This document shows positions 16,451 to 29,759 of a stretch of DNA of 64,000 nt, one piece after another. The DNA comes from Blastocystis sp. Blastoise (Eukaryota > Sar > Bigyra > Opalinata > Blastocystidae): contig JBBPEB010000015.1 of assembly GCA_039096225.1 (NCBI GenBank), forward strand, positions 967,001 to 1,031,000, in the 5' to 3' direction. Below the pieces are notes generated by a model, which was given only the letters and a program-made list of their open reading frames with translations, was not told the origin of the DNA and searched no databases. The stretch's first letter is position 1, and every line of letters starts with the position of its first letter. The position numbers and the translations under genes are program-made.

Positions 16451-19400
16451 TTCAGTTATATCAAAGACTGATGGTGATGTAAAATGTATTCCAAATGATA
16501 ATAGTTTACAACAATATGATTTTACATGTCGAAATAGTTATGATCATTTTTATCAAGGTTGTTATCAAGTAGAAGGCAATCAAATTATTGCTAATATTAC
16601 TATTAATTTTATTAATCGTTCGTATGTTATATATTTATATTTATATAAATAATAATATATAATAATAAACATGATAATATATCATATACTATAGTCAACA
16701 ATGGTTTAATGGCTATTCTATAAAAGCACACGATAGTGGTTCTCAAACTCCTCGAGGTTGGTATATATATGGTTCTCATGATAATGACACTTATTATGCA
16801 TTACAAAATGAATATTCACAATCTTTTGATCGTGCGTATGAACGAAAGGAATATAAAGTGATGGGAAACCATGTAGCTTGGGAATATATACGATTTAAAA
16901 TAGGTATATATTTTTATTATTATTAATATTATAATTTTTTTTTTAATATTTACTATTTATTATTAATATTATATATATATTAATATTTATTATACTTATT
17001 ATATAATATACTATATATATAGTGGATACAAATAGTGATTTATATTTACAAATAAATGAAATAGAGTTTTTAATGTTTCCTCAAGAATCTGTATTAATAG
17101 ATATATCCTATCCTCAATATTCTTATACTTTTTATTCATATGAACAAGTATATATTGAACCAAATCCTATTTCACAATATATAAAATCATTTCATGTTAC
17201 TCCTTCTTTTCCTAAATTATCAAATTTAATTATTGATGAAGCTACAGGTGTTATTCATGGATATCATTATTCTTTATCACAAATATATTCTGTTTGTGGT
17301 TTAAAAGCTAGTAAAAATGCTGTTTGTACAAATATTTATATACATATTATACCTTCTTGTTCAAAATCAAATATATGGCCTGATACACCATCAAATACAT
17401 ATATTTCTTTACCTTGTGATTCTATACATGAAGGTATTCAAACTAGATATTGTAATTATAATGGTGAATGGGAAGATATTATATCCCATTGTATACCTAT
17501 TACTTGTCCTCAAGATAGTTCTTGGCCTATTACTAATGCTGGTAATACTGCTTCTCTTCCTTGTCCTCAAGGATATATTGGAATAAATACACGTTTTTGT
17601 TATAATTCAGGACAATGGGGTGAACCTGTATATACCTGTTCAAATGAATATTGTTCTATAAATAATGAATGGCCAGCTACACCTATTATGAATACTGCTT
17701 ATTTATCTTGTCCTCAAGGATATACTGGTATAATAAAACGTACTTGTAAAGACAATAAAATTTGGGATACTATTATAAATACATGTCAATTAATTACTTG
17801 TCCTAAAGATGATCAATGGCCTCAAACAAATAGTACTATTACTGTAACTTTACCTTGTGAAGATACTAATGCTGAAGGTAAAATGACACGTTATTGTAAT
17901 AATGAAGGTATTTGGGGTCAAATTCATAATGATTGTCATCTTTTGAAATGTACTGAAGATTCTGAATTTCCAGATACATTAAAAGGAGATGTAGCTATAT
18001 TACCTTGTAGTAATACACAGTTTTATATAGGTAATAGAAGAAGAGAATGTTTAGATATTAATGGTGAAGCTATATGGGGTGAAATTATGAATTATTGTCA
18101 TCTTTTATCTCCATATATATATTATTCTATATATTCTATACATTTAAATATGGGTATATCTATGACACCATTAATACCTATAATATTTGGTGGTAATTTA
18201 TTTAGTATTATTATATCACCTACTCTTCCTGAAGGTCTTCAATTAGATGTTTCTACTGGTATTATTTCAGGTACACCTACAAGTATTTCATTACCTATAG
18301 AATATAGTATATCTCTACCTAATCCTGCTGGTATATTTAATACAACATTAACTATTTCTATTGGTCAAGGATCCTGTGAACAAGAAGATTATTGGCCAGT
18401 TACAGATGCTGAACATACAGTTATTCTTCCTTGTCCAAATATGGATTTATATACTGGTACAGTTGAACGTACTTGTTTATCTGGCTTACCAGCTTATTGG
18501 GGAAATATAATCAATAATTGTATGGAAAAATCACCTTCTTTTTCATATCCTAATGAGTCTGTTGAAGGTATTAAATTTCGAGCATTTATTCCTATTGCTC
18601 CTACTATTATGGCAGTTTCTATTACAGAAATGATTATTTCACCTTCTTTACCTAATGGATTAATCTTCGATAATACTACAGGTCTCATTTATGGAACACC
18701 TACAACTGTTACAGATAAAAATTATTATATAACTATGAAAAATGAAATAGGTTCTTCCACAAGTTTTATTCATATTACCATAACATCTATTTCATGTTCA
18801 AGTGAACATGAATGGCCATCAATACCTATATATCAATCTTTAATATTATCATGTGATGATATACATATGGAAGGAATGAAGAAAAGAACATGTATAGATG
18901 GAAATCCTCCTTATTGGTCATCTATAGAGAATACATGTAAATATCCTAATCCTTCTATTGAATATACTTCAACACTTATGAATGTATATCGAAATATAGA
19001 TTTTAGTGTCATACCTGTTATTAATACATATAATTTTACTTCATTATCTATAACTCCATCATTACCTTCAGGATTAACATTTAATAGTATTACTGGTCAA
19101 ATATCAGGAAATTCAAAAGTAATATCAATTACAAATCATGAAGTTATATTAAATAATGGTAGTGGGTCTACTACTATTCCTATTACTATTAATATTCAAC
19201 ATACTTATTGTCAACAAGATAATGAATGGCCTAAATCTGAAGGTGGTACATTCGTACAATTTAATTGTACGAATCCTTCTTATTATACGGGTAGTAGAAT
19301 TCGATTTTGTTATGCTGGTTTACCTGGATCATGGGGTGAAATTGATAATAAATGTATATTAAAATCACCTTCAATATTATATTCAAATTCTAAATATATA

Positions 19401-20507
19401 TTTTATGTTAATGTAGCTATAAACCCAATTATTCCTATACAATTTGAAGGTCGTATTGATTCTTTAACTGTTAGTCCTTCTCTTCCTTCTGGAATTACAT
19501 TAGATACTACTAATGGTATTATTTCTGGTAATCCTCGTTTTACTTCATTAAATACATATCAGATTATAGCGAACAATATTGCTGGTATAAGTATATTTAA
19601 TATTGTAATAGAAATACATAATATATATTGTAATGGAATTAATTCATTTGAAACTACAGCAGTTAATTTATATGGTTATCGTTGGTGTAAAAATGGATTC
19701 AAAGGGTATGAACGTTCTTTATGTGTATTAACTTATGATTCCATAACAAAAGAACCTTATGGTGAATGGAGTAATGAAATAGATTCTTCTGCTTGTCATA
19801 TATATGATTCTGCAGATATTCCTTCTTCTTCTATGATATATGTAGATGTACCTCTTTATTCAGAATCAAGTAATAATAGTTATATGAATGATGTATATAT
19901 ATATAGTTCATTTATTATTGTTTTAAGTAATAAATTACATACGGAACAATTTATTGGTACACGTGTTTATATACTTTCTTATGAAGTACAAAATAATAGA
20001 ACTATGCTTATTAATATACGTATTGTTGCACCTAAACAATATGAAATATCTATTAAAGATTGCTTATTAGAATTTGTAAATAATCATGAAGAATTAGGTT
20101 TTTATCAGCAATATGCTTCTTATTATCAAAATCATTTTCATAATAATAATATATCTATGAAATTCTCTTTAGAAGATGTTATAAATCGATTACCATCAGA
20201 TAATAACAATGAAATTTATTATTGGTCTGCTATCATAATTTTAACTATTATACTCCTATGTTTTATCTTTTTATGTATTTTCTTCTATTGTGAACTTCAA
20301 AATAGACCTTATATGTTACCCTATTCAATAAAACCTGCTAAAAAACATAAAATATCTAGATCAAGTAGTATTTGTAGTAATATAGAACTTCAAAATGCAC
20401 TTAATTTCTCAAATAATTCTTATAATTCATCTATAAGCAATAATAATAATAATAATAGTAATAATAATAATAAGAATAAAGCTATTATTTATTTTTCAAA
20501 TACATAA
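15021..20507 (+). CDS. Type I surface protein with Sushi-like and Ig/cadherin-like (He_PIG) modules
   Basis: Nine exons give 1583 aa: 15021-15069, 15118-15331, 15443-15579, 15684-15966, 16132-16191, 16240-16382, 16450-16621, 16695-16903, 17023-20507. The signal peptide ends near FQSVQA. An N-terminal module contains DGWGSKG. A discoidin-like stretch follows (WYIYGSHDNDTYYAL). From about residue 540, cysteine modules of the form C-WP-T-LPC-G-R-C-WG-C alternate with about 90-residue modules containing SLPxGLxxDxxTGxIxGTP, the He_PIG putative-Ig signature. A stalk resembling a SEA domain precedes one membrane span (about 1489-1513) and a basic, Ser/Asn-rich tail. It is a paralogue of the protein encoded at 47813-55023. 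Role: probably adhesion or ligand binding outside the cell. The first intron (15070-15117) is 48 bp and in frame, so its removal is inferred from the better signal-peptide site. Confidence 0.8.
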
Positions 20508-22018
20508 ATTATTATAAAGAAAAGATAGGTCAAATTATTCAATTCTATTATTCTAGAAAACATATATATATATATATTTATTAACTTTCCTTTTAAAATT
20601 CAATAATATAAAATATTATATTCAATTATTATATTCATTTCATTATACATAAATATATATATATATATATATATATTATCATCAAACATATTCTATAAAA
20701 CATTTCACTTATTTGTTATGATTTTTATTTTCTTTTTTCTTCAACTAATAGTCTATTACGTTGATATATTATATTATATATATCTTTGTATATAATAAAT
20801 AAATTATTATATTTCCATATTTTCATATTTTATTTTATTATTTTTATCAGTTAATATATATATATTATTTATCTCCTTATTATTATTACTTGAATTATTA
20901 TAAAAATTTATTATGTCATATTTTTTTGTATATATTAAAAATATTCACTTTTTATTTATTTTTATTATTACTTATTATACTCTATATATATATATTTTAT
21001 AAATCATATTTATTTCTTTTTTAATTTCTTTTTTTTTATATTTCACATTTCATTTTATTTTTGTTCATATACATATATATTGACTTTCTTCATAACTGTT
21101 TTTCTTTTATGATTAAAGTCATTAGTTGATTTTTTCCTTTTTCATTTTTTTTTATTTTGTTTCTTTTTTTGTATTGAATAGACTATTTCTTATTAATTAA
21201 TATTATTATTATTTCCTTCCTTACAAATGAATGCATTTATTTACATTGTTTCTTTTCCTTTTTTTGCAGTTATAATATATATAAGATATTCCTTTGTTCT
21301 TCTTCTTTTATTCTTTCATTTTTAATTAAATGCATTCTTTTTATTTATTTTTTTTCTGTTTCTTTGAATTACAGCTGTTGCTATTTCATATTCTATTATG
21401 TGATTATTCTTTTATAAAGTATTTTGATTAACATTTCCTTATTTTGTCAAATTTATTTTATGTTTCAATTCCATTATGTCAATTTTTGTCATTCTGTCAA
21501 GTCTTTGATGTTTCTTTGTTGTTTTGTTGTGTCATTTTTGCTTTTTATCTATATTTTTTTATACATCTATATATTTACATTTTTTTTTCATATACTTATT
21601 TTAGAACACATAATAAGATTCAATATTAGCTTTTTCAAATTAGACAAGCATTTTCTTCATTATTATACAATAATGTTTAACAATTCTTGTTTTTTAAATA
21701 TCTAGTTTATTATTTATAACGTTTTGTTATTATATGACTCATAAATGAAATATATTTATGGAGATAATAATAGAGTATGTATATGAACTTTTCAATTTTT
21801 ATAGACTTTATATTTTTATTAAACAAACTTACTCTATAAATAATATAATAAACAAAAAGACTATTTTGTTAAATATATATATATATATATATAAATTCTA
21901 TATAAAAACAGAGTATATAAACAGAAATATTTTTTTAAATGAAACAAACAAGCAAATAAATAATTCTCTATTAACAGCAACACATAATAAACACAAATAA
22001 ACAAATATAATTATATAA
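20508..22018. other. Long AT-rich convergent intergenic region
   Basis: 1.5 kb between the ends of two convergent genes. It holds T-rich and TA-rich tracts and short frames encoding only Phe/Ile/Tyr/Leu-rich peptides, which I judge non-coding. No RNA gene or inverted repeat was recognised. Confidence 0.55.
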
Positions 22019-23668
22019 TTATATATTTTCTTCTTGAATATTATCAATATTAACAACAGTATGTTCTTCTAAAACTTTTTTATTTTGTTTTTCTTGATAA
22101 AATGATGGTTTCTTCCAAAAGTATATAATAATAGAAAGAACACATGTAGTAATATCACCATATAAATAAGAATAAAGTATACCCCAGTAATCTCCACGAA
22201 TATAACATATTAACCAAGCATAAAATATATAAAGTATACAATTTTTTAATAATGCTAATAAACCACCAAGTATTCCTTCTCCTGAAGCTTGTAAAGCAGG
22301 TAATACAGTAAAGAATACACAATTGAAAGGAATAGAAAAAGCCATAAATAGAACTCCAACTTTAAAGACTTCATTAAAAGATTCTGAAGAAGAAAATAAT
22401 TTTCCCATATAAGGAGAAGAAGAAGCAAATAGAATACATAGAATAATCCCTAAGGATAAAGAATAGATTAAACATACTTTTAATACTTCTTTAAATCTAG
22501 AATATAATTTTGCTCCTTTACAATAACTAAGAATAGGTAAACTACCACAAGAAACAGCATAAACAGGTAAAAAAGAAAGTAAAGCCACTTTTGTTAATGA
22601 ACCAACAACACTAACTAATTCTGTTGTTTCTAAAGAATCTTGAGGATAAGGAGAATAAGCAATCATTAAACGATTAAATACAATAGATACAATAGCAGTA
22701 CATGCAGTCATTAAACAGCCAGCCATACCTACACTAAGACCTTTTTTAATTATAACTGGTTTAGGTTTTATATTTTTCCATTGAGGTTTCAAAACACTCT
22801 TTGAAGAAAAATAATAACAAAACCCAGCAATATTTGTAATTATATTTCCAACTACAGAACAATAAGCAGCACCATTTACACCTAAATTAAAAACTTTAAT
22901 AAATACAGGATCCATAATGATATTAAATAATGCTCCAGTTACACGAACCATACAGGAATACATAGCTTGACCTTCAGCACGCATTAAATTACTATGACCA
23001 GTTGATATATTATTAAATAATGAACCAATAGCAATGATTGTAGCATAAGGATAAGCTATTTGCATAGTTCCAGCTTCATCAGTAGCTCCAAGTAATTTTA
23101 ATATGTATGGAGCTAAGGGTATAATAACAAGTGGATAAATAATACCCGACAAAATAGCTAGAAAATATAAATTTCCTAATGTTCTTTCAGCCATTTTTAT
23201 ATTTTTAGATCCTAAGTATCTTCCAAGTACAGTAGCCAAACCAGAACCATACAACATAGCAAGACCCATTTGAAATGCAGTTTCGATTGGAGCTGCATAT
23301 GAAACAGAACCTAATGCCAACGTCCTTTCTTCTTGAGTTGCTCCAGCTAACTGTCCAATATATATAGAATCGATAAATGAATAGGAAGCATTGACTAATT
23401 TCGATATTAAGTCAGGATAAGTTAACTTTAGTACCGTTGAATAGACTGGAGCATCTCCTAAGAACTTTGATTTCTCAATAGCCTTTTTATCTCTTTCTTC
23501 ATCCTTAGTAAGAACATGTTTTTCTGGATTGTTTGGATTTTCGTTCATTCTTTCTTGATTTTTTTCTTTTAAGGATTCTTCTTCAACAGGATTATCCATG
23601 ATTTTATTAGCATTTATATCTTTATCACTCTTCTCCACGGTAGTAGCATCTTGATTATTAGTATTCAT
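22019..23668 (-). CDS. MATE-family multidrug/organic-cation exporter
   Basis: Single exon, 549 aa. A charged N-terminal tail (1-75) precedes about twelve hydrophobic segments. MATE hallmarks are visible: the N-terminal TYPDLISKLVNASYSFIDSI with IGQLAG in the first helices, SVSYAAPIETAFQMGLAM, then GLATVLGRYLGSKN, and the second-half ALLSFLPVYAVSCGSLPILSY. MATE proteins export drugs or cations using Na+ or H+ gradients. The protein resembles the bacterial MepA/DinF branch more than plant or yeast MATEs, from pattern only. The lack of introns in an intron-dense region is consistent with recent acquisition or retroposition. It is likely in the plasma or an endomembrane. Confidence 0.85.
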   Translation of the reverse strand: MNTNNQDATTVEKSDKDINANKIMDNPVEEESLKEKNQERMNENPNNPEKHVLTKDEERDKKAIEKSKFLGDAPVYSTVLKLTYPDLISKLVNASYSFIDSIYIGQLAGATQEERTLALGSVSYAAPIETAFQMGLAMLYGSGLATVLGRYLGSKNIKMAERTLGNLYFLAILSGIIYPLVIIPLAPYILKLLGATDEAGTMQIAYPYATIIAIGSLFNNISTGHSNLMRAEGQAMYSCMVRVTGALFNIIMDPVFIKVFNLGVNGAAYCSVVGNIITNIAGFCYYFSSKSVLKPQWKNIKPKPVIIKKGLSVGMAGCLMTACTAIVSIVFNRLMIAYSPYPQDSLETTELVSVVGSLTKVALLSFLPVYAVSCGSLPILSYCKGAKLYSRFKEVLKVCLIYSLSLGIILCILFASSSPYMGKLFSSSESFNEVFKVGVLFMAFSIPFNCVFFTVLPALQASGEGILGGLLALLKNCILYIFYAWLICYIRGDYWGILYSYLYGDITTCVLSIIIYFWKKPSFYQEKQNKKVLEEHTVVNIDNIQEENI

Positions 23669-24080
23669 ACCAAAATTATTCTTAATCTTAACTTCTTATT
23701 AAAATAACTAGATATAGATAAATTAATTTGAATAATACACAAACTTACTTATTCCAAACTTAAATATTTTTATATATTTCTTCTTACAACAATAAATAAT
23801 ACTTAAAAAACACAGACCATTCTAAAGAAGAATTCTGACTGAAAGCTCACCATTGATGATGTCATATTCTTTTAGAACTTCTTTTGCTGATCTCATCATT
23901 CTTGTTTTTTGTTAAAATAGATTCTATTTCTATTCTTTTCATTTTCCCCATGAGAAATCACAACTAATGACTGAAATTTCTATTCTTGTTTGAGATTTTT
24001 CATGAATCGAATATCTTATCTTAAACTCCATACAATTATCATTTTTATTTTATTATTTTTTAATTTTTTGATTTAAACTT
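23669..24080. other. Divergent intergenic region
   Basis: 412 bp between the start codons of the MATE gene (minus) and the phosphotransferase gene (plus), so it should hold both promoters. No element was recognised beyond A/T richness. Confidence 0.5.
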
Positions 24081-26143
24081 ATGGCTTATATTGTTGATGT
24101 ATATTATACTTATGATATAATAATAATATATACATGTATAGATTGTAAATCCTAAAGAAACTCCTAGTGTGAGTACATTAGGTGGTAAAGGTTCTTCTTT
24201 GGCAAAGTTAAGTGCTGGAAATTTCCCTGTCCCTGATGGATTCGTTATTACAACTTCTGGATATGAAGCTTTTGCTGAAAAATTAAATTTAGTTGAGAAA
24301 TATTCTACTCTTCATTTAAGAGACTCCATGACACTTGAAGAAGCTGATAGTATCAGTGAAGAAATAAAGGCTTTATTTAGAAGTGGTTCGTTCCCTGAAG
24401 AATATAAAGATGATTTATTAGCTCATATAGAAAGAATGAGAAATGATTCTACATTTGATATCAATCTTCTAGCTGTTCGTTCTTCTGCAACAACTGAAGA
24501 TTTAGCTGATGCATCATTTGCTGGTATGCATGATACAATCATTAATGTGAAGATGACTTTAAAGGATATTAAAGAAGCTGTAATTGAATGTTGGGCATCT
24601 CTCTATACTCCACGTGCTATTCTGTATAGATTTGAAAAGAAATTCCCTATTATCGATACTGCTATTGCTGTTGTTATTCAACGAATGATTCCTTCGGAAA
24701 AATCTGGTGTAATCTTTTCTTGTGATCCTCAAACAAGTTCAAGAGAACATATAGCTCTTGACGGTATTCTTGGACTTGGAGAAGCTCTTGTAAGTGGTAT
24801 GGTTAGTGCTGACCATTGGACTATTCGTAAACATTTTCCTGTTTCTAAGAAACAAACTGAATTAAGAATAACAGATCGTATTATAAATGAACAAGAATTT
24901 GCCTTATATACAAAACCTCAAGGTGGCACTGAAAAAAAATATTTGAATGAAAAAGGAAAGAAACCTGCTTTTACAGATAAAGAAGTATGATTTTTTGTAT
25001 TTTAATTAATATATATAATCGTTGTTATACTCTTATATACTCTATAGATATATGGAATCAGTCAATATTCCGCTGATGTTGAAAAATATTATGGCAAACC
25101 AATGGATATGGAGTTTTGTATATATAAAGATAAGATATACATTGTTCAAGCAAGACCTATTACTACTTTATTAGATTTACCTGAAGGTAAATATTTTTTT
25201 TTTTAATTTATTTATTGCTTATTTATATAGATATGGATCCATTATCTCCTAATTATAAATATTTATATCATAATTGTCTTGGTTATCAATATGTGCAACT
25301 TTTAAATAAACCTTGGAATTATTTAAGTTATTCTTGTTATAATAATATCTTTTTTAAGAATTATAATTATTTCCGTTGGATAGGAGGTTTTCCTTTTATT
25401 GAAATTAATCATATAGTAGCTAATAAAACATTTGAAAATATTTTAGTTACTTTATTTGGTCGATATGAAGATAAAGAAATTGCTTATGTATATTATTTAT
25501 TATTAGGTTGGTTAGGCTAATTTTTATTATAATATTTATTAGGTTTATTATTTTTATTATTATTATTGTATTTTAGTATAATATTTATTATTATTATATT
25601 TATATTTATATTTATACCCTTTATATAGGCTACGGATGAATGGTATAAGAATGATTTATGTTATTTTAATAAGGGTTTATCTACATGGCCATTTATGAAG
25701 CATTTCTTATCTTTTATTGGTTCACATTTAGGTTCCTATATTTGGAATTATTATTTATTCTTTTCACCTAAAAGACTATGTTATAGTTTATCAACTTATC
25801 TTAATAACTGTGTTGATAAATATAATCAAATACTAGAAGATGTTCGTAGTAATGATAATACAAAAATTACTTTAAGATCTTTACAACAAGATGATTTTTG
25901 TTTCTTTAAATATTTTGATGATAATTTTGTATCATTATTTTCTGCTGCTAAAGCAAAAATATTGGTATTAAATCTTTTAAAGAAATATAATATGGGTTCT
26001 GATGAATTACAATCGATGTGTGAAGGAAGAGAACAAAATTTAGCTGCTCAATTAAATTATAAAGTATCCATATTTAAATTACAAATAAAACTTTGTGATA
26101 ATATTAAACATGGATTTAGACAAAATCTAGATGTATATACTTG

Positions 26144-26182
<39 letters not shown>

Positions 26183-26588
26183 TATAAATATTTTTTTATT
26201 TGTTTATTATGTGTTATTATAGGAATTGGTAGAAGATGAAGATGAGAAAGGTATTTTTGATTTATTTAATTCCTTAGAAACTTCATCTATTGTTGAATTC
26301 AAAGAATTGTCGAATCAATGGTTAGAATTAATGGATACTTTCGGTAGAAGAGGTACAGGAGAAATTCTTATTAGTAACCCAAGGTATATATATATAGTAT
26401 ACTTATCATTGTTATATATTAATATATTGATGTTTATTATTTTAATAAGACTCTATCAATATTGTAACTATAGATTTATTGAAAAACCATCAATTTTAAT
26501 AGGAATGGCATTAAATACATCTTTTAAAAATACTGATGATAAATCACCAAGAAGTATAAGTATAAAAGCAGATGAAGCTGTAGATGAA

Positions 26589-26625
<37 letters not shown>

Positions 26626-27391
26626 TTATTATTATTATCTTTTATTATATATATTATTATTATTATCATTTATATAGATATGTTCCTCTATGTCTTCAAG
26701 AGATGCTAGTAAACTTCGTTATTATCTTCCTTTAGTAAGATTAATTATGGCTTATAGAGAACATCATAAATATATTGGTATTACTATCATATATGCTGAA
26801 AAAATTTTAATTCAGAAAATAGCAAAAAGAATGATAAAAGAACATATAATTCAAAAAGAAGATGAAATCTATAATTTTTCTCTTGAAGAATTATGCGATT
26901 ATGATGAAGGAAAACTTGATATTCATTCTATTCAAGAAAAATTATTATATAGAAAGAATGTTTATACAAAAGCTTTTTCTATGTCTTCACCTCGTCTTAT
27001 TGTATCTCCTTTTGCTGCTTGTATTAATTTATCTCAACAAACACAAGAAGAAATCAGAAAATTACCTAATAATATCTTAAAAGGAATGCCTACTTCTGCA
27101 GGTATAGTTGAAGGAAAAGCAGTAGTTGTTACTGATCCTAAGAATGCTCATTTAAAGAAAGGAGATATATTAATAGCTGAATCTGCTGATCCTGGTTGGA
27201 CTCCATTATTTGTACCTGCTTCTGGTGCTGTTATTGCTGTTGGTGGTCCTCTTACTCATGGTTCTATTGTAGCTAGAGAAATGGGTATTCCTTGTGTTGT
27301 TAATGTTACAAATGCTATGCAAAAGATACATACTGGCATGAATCTTAGAGTTGATGGTACCAAAGGTATTGTTGAAATTCTTAGCGAATAA
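24081..27391 (+). CDS. PEP-synthase/rifampicin-phosphotransferase-like dikinase without a PEP barrel
   Basis: Eight exons give 916 aa: 24081-24098, 24142-24984, 25048-25186, 25231-25487, 25629-26132, 26223-26383, 26474-26588, 26678-27391. All junctions keep phase; the six-codon first exon supplies the ATG. The N-terminal ATP-grasp (PPDK_N) half is clear: LGGKGSSLAKL (19-29), VPDGFVIT, AVRSSATTEDL with ASFAGMHDT, and CIYKDKIYIVQARPITT. The C-terminus is the swivelling phosphohistidine domain, GGPLTHGSIVAREMGIP, with the phosphoryl-carrying His873. The gene ends about 43 residues later, so the C-terminal TIM barrel that binds pyruvate/PEP in PEP synthase and PPDK is missing. ATP-grasp, a middle acceptor domain, then a terminal His domain is the order of bacterial Rph (about 865 aa), which phosphorylates rifamycins. 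The middle region (about 340-800) is diverged, so the acceptor is unknown. A eukaryotic spliced gene of this type suggests horizontal transfer. Confidence 0.82.
26146..26183. repeat. (TTTA)n tetranucleotide tract in intron
   Basis: Nine or so TTTA units in the intron 26133-26222 of the phosphotransferase gene. Confidence 0.85.
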
Positions 27392-28145
27392 ATCAATAAT
27401 ACTCATAATAATCTATCTATATATATTGATCTATATTTTTCTTTTCATTATACATAATATATATATTTTTTATATTTATCTTTTTTATCTTTTACCTTTT
27501 TCTTTTCATTATATATAATGAAGTAACTAACATTTTATTTTCAAAATAGAAGTTTTGCTATTTTTAATTTATAAATAACAATAAAAATTTTTTTTAATCA
27601 CTTATATGTAGATATATATTAAGATGTGTTGGTTAGAAAACTTATAATACAGTTTTCAAACTACTTTCTTGACAATCTATTCAATTTTTGAAGTAATCAC
27701 TATGAAAAATAGATATACTGTATACACACGAAGTAATAAGTTATATAATTAATATATACATAATTGATAACAAAAAAAGATTATAAACACTATTAGAATA
27801 GATTACAAAGCAGAAATAGCAACATACTCTATCTTCACATCTTCGTGAATTTTATTTAGAATACTTGAATTGTTTCAAAGCCTATAAAATAGTCAGTTAC
27901 AAAGAAATTAATTATTACTATCGAGTAATCACAGTGTAACGCATCTATTTCGTTGTTTCTAGTTATTCCCATTATCTTCAGCTTGTTTTCATAGTCATTC
28001 ATACAGTTTAATCACAATTGCAACTAACAACTATAGAATAAAAAACTTTGAGTATTAAAGAAATATAGCCATGCTTTACTTATCCCTAAAAATAACAAAA
28101 TAAAACATTGTGGAATATTAGTAACAAAACAAGGAACAAAAAGAA
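27392..28145. other. Intergenic spacer, nothing recognised
   Basis: 754 bp between two plus-strand genes, AT-rich, without long simple repeats. No gene or RNA was recognised. Confidence 0.5.
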
Positions 28146-29722
28146 ATGAAACTCATTTTTTTTCAAATACAGAACATGCAATTTGAAGGATTAATTAAGC
28201 AAAAGTAAATTTTCAATTATATATTTATATCTATATCCTTACACTATAAAGTTGTGAAGATTTCATTGTAGATGAAATAAATGTTGGTGGTATTATTGCT
28301 AAAATAACGAATCAGAACATACCTTCATTACCCGAAGATTATTATAAAGCCGAATCAGCGGATAGAAATAAACCCTGTATATATAATTATCCTTTTTCTT
28401 ATTGAAATAGCTGCAGAAAATAAGCAAATAAGTGAGTTGCTCAGTCGGGAAGACATTGAGAATATCAAAAACTTTGCAGACAAAGCAAATTCCAAAGATT
28501 TCCACGAAATACTGGATATTCCATCATATGAAGACAAGGATGACCGAACTGCTATTTTTGGATATATAGCAGTATATTTTGATATTTTTTTGAATATTTT
28601 GATTAGACAAATTATCCCCATTTGTCAGCAATAACAGATAAGAAAACAAATATGATTCATTTACAACGAAATTCTACATGGGATCTTTTTGAAGAACTTG
28701 TTTCCAAAGAGGATCTTAAAGAATTAAGAGTATTCTTTTTTATTTTATTGTCATTCTATTGTTATTATATGTTTTTTTATGTAAATAATATAGTTATTAT
28801 ATGTTTTTTTCAAATACTATTGTTATTATCTATACATATATATATATAATTTTTTATGCAAATACTAATGTTATTATCAATATCTATTATTTTTTGATAT
28901 GAAATGTATATTATTTTGTGTATGTCTAGATATTTTTTACGTATAATCCATTAGTATCTTCTTTTCTTACAGAGAATCGTTCATTACAACTGTCTCCTCA
29001 AGACGATAAAGAGAAACGAACACAAATTCATCATTTACTTCAGGAAACTTTTCCTTATATAATAACAACAACAAATAATTCAAATTGTATTATTATACGT
29101 TGTAAAGTATATTAAAGATTTATATATATCATATATTCATGATGTAATAAATAGTTATTTTGTCACTCTCTTATATATATATAAATATTTATAGCCAAAA
29201 GGTAAGAAACGATTTGCTAATAATATTAGTTCAAAGAATGAAATATCGATATATAATACACAATTAACTATTGAGAAGAATGGAATAGAAACTACAGAAT
29301 TAATTAATTCTATTTCAACTGTATTAAAAATACCTCAAAGTTGGATTTCTATTGCAGGAATAAAAGATAAAAAAGCTGTAACAACTCAATATATGAATAT
29401 ACGAAATGTACAATCAGGTATATAGATATTTATATAGTTGAATACATATATATAATTATAATAATTCTCATTCAGTTATCCAATATGTTATTCACGATTA
29501 TATTTAATTTAAAGATATATACATAATATATATATATAGGTATAATTAAGAATAAATTAGAAACTATACCAAATATAAGTGTAGGGAATTTCTTATATAC
29601 AAAAGACATGCTTTCTGTAGGTCAACTTTGGGGTAATCAATTTACTATACTTATTCGAGATATTAATAGTATTGTCTCTAATGATTCTATTGACAGGGTG
29701 TTCAAAACAATTGTTGAAGAAG

Positions 29723-29759
<37 letters not shown>

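Noticed and set aside
28607-28929. Other splice choices in PUS7 (acceptors near 28629 and 28976)
   Set aside because: They either create a stop or drop the frame; the chosen acceptors at 28606 and 28929 keep phase 0.
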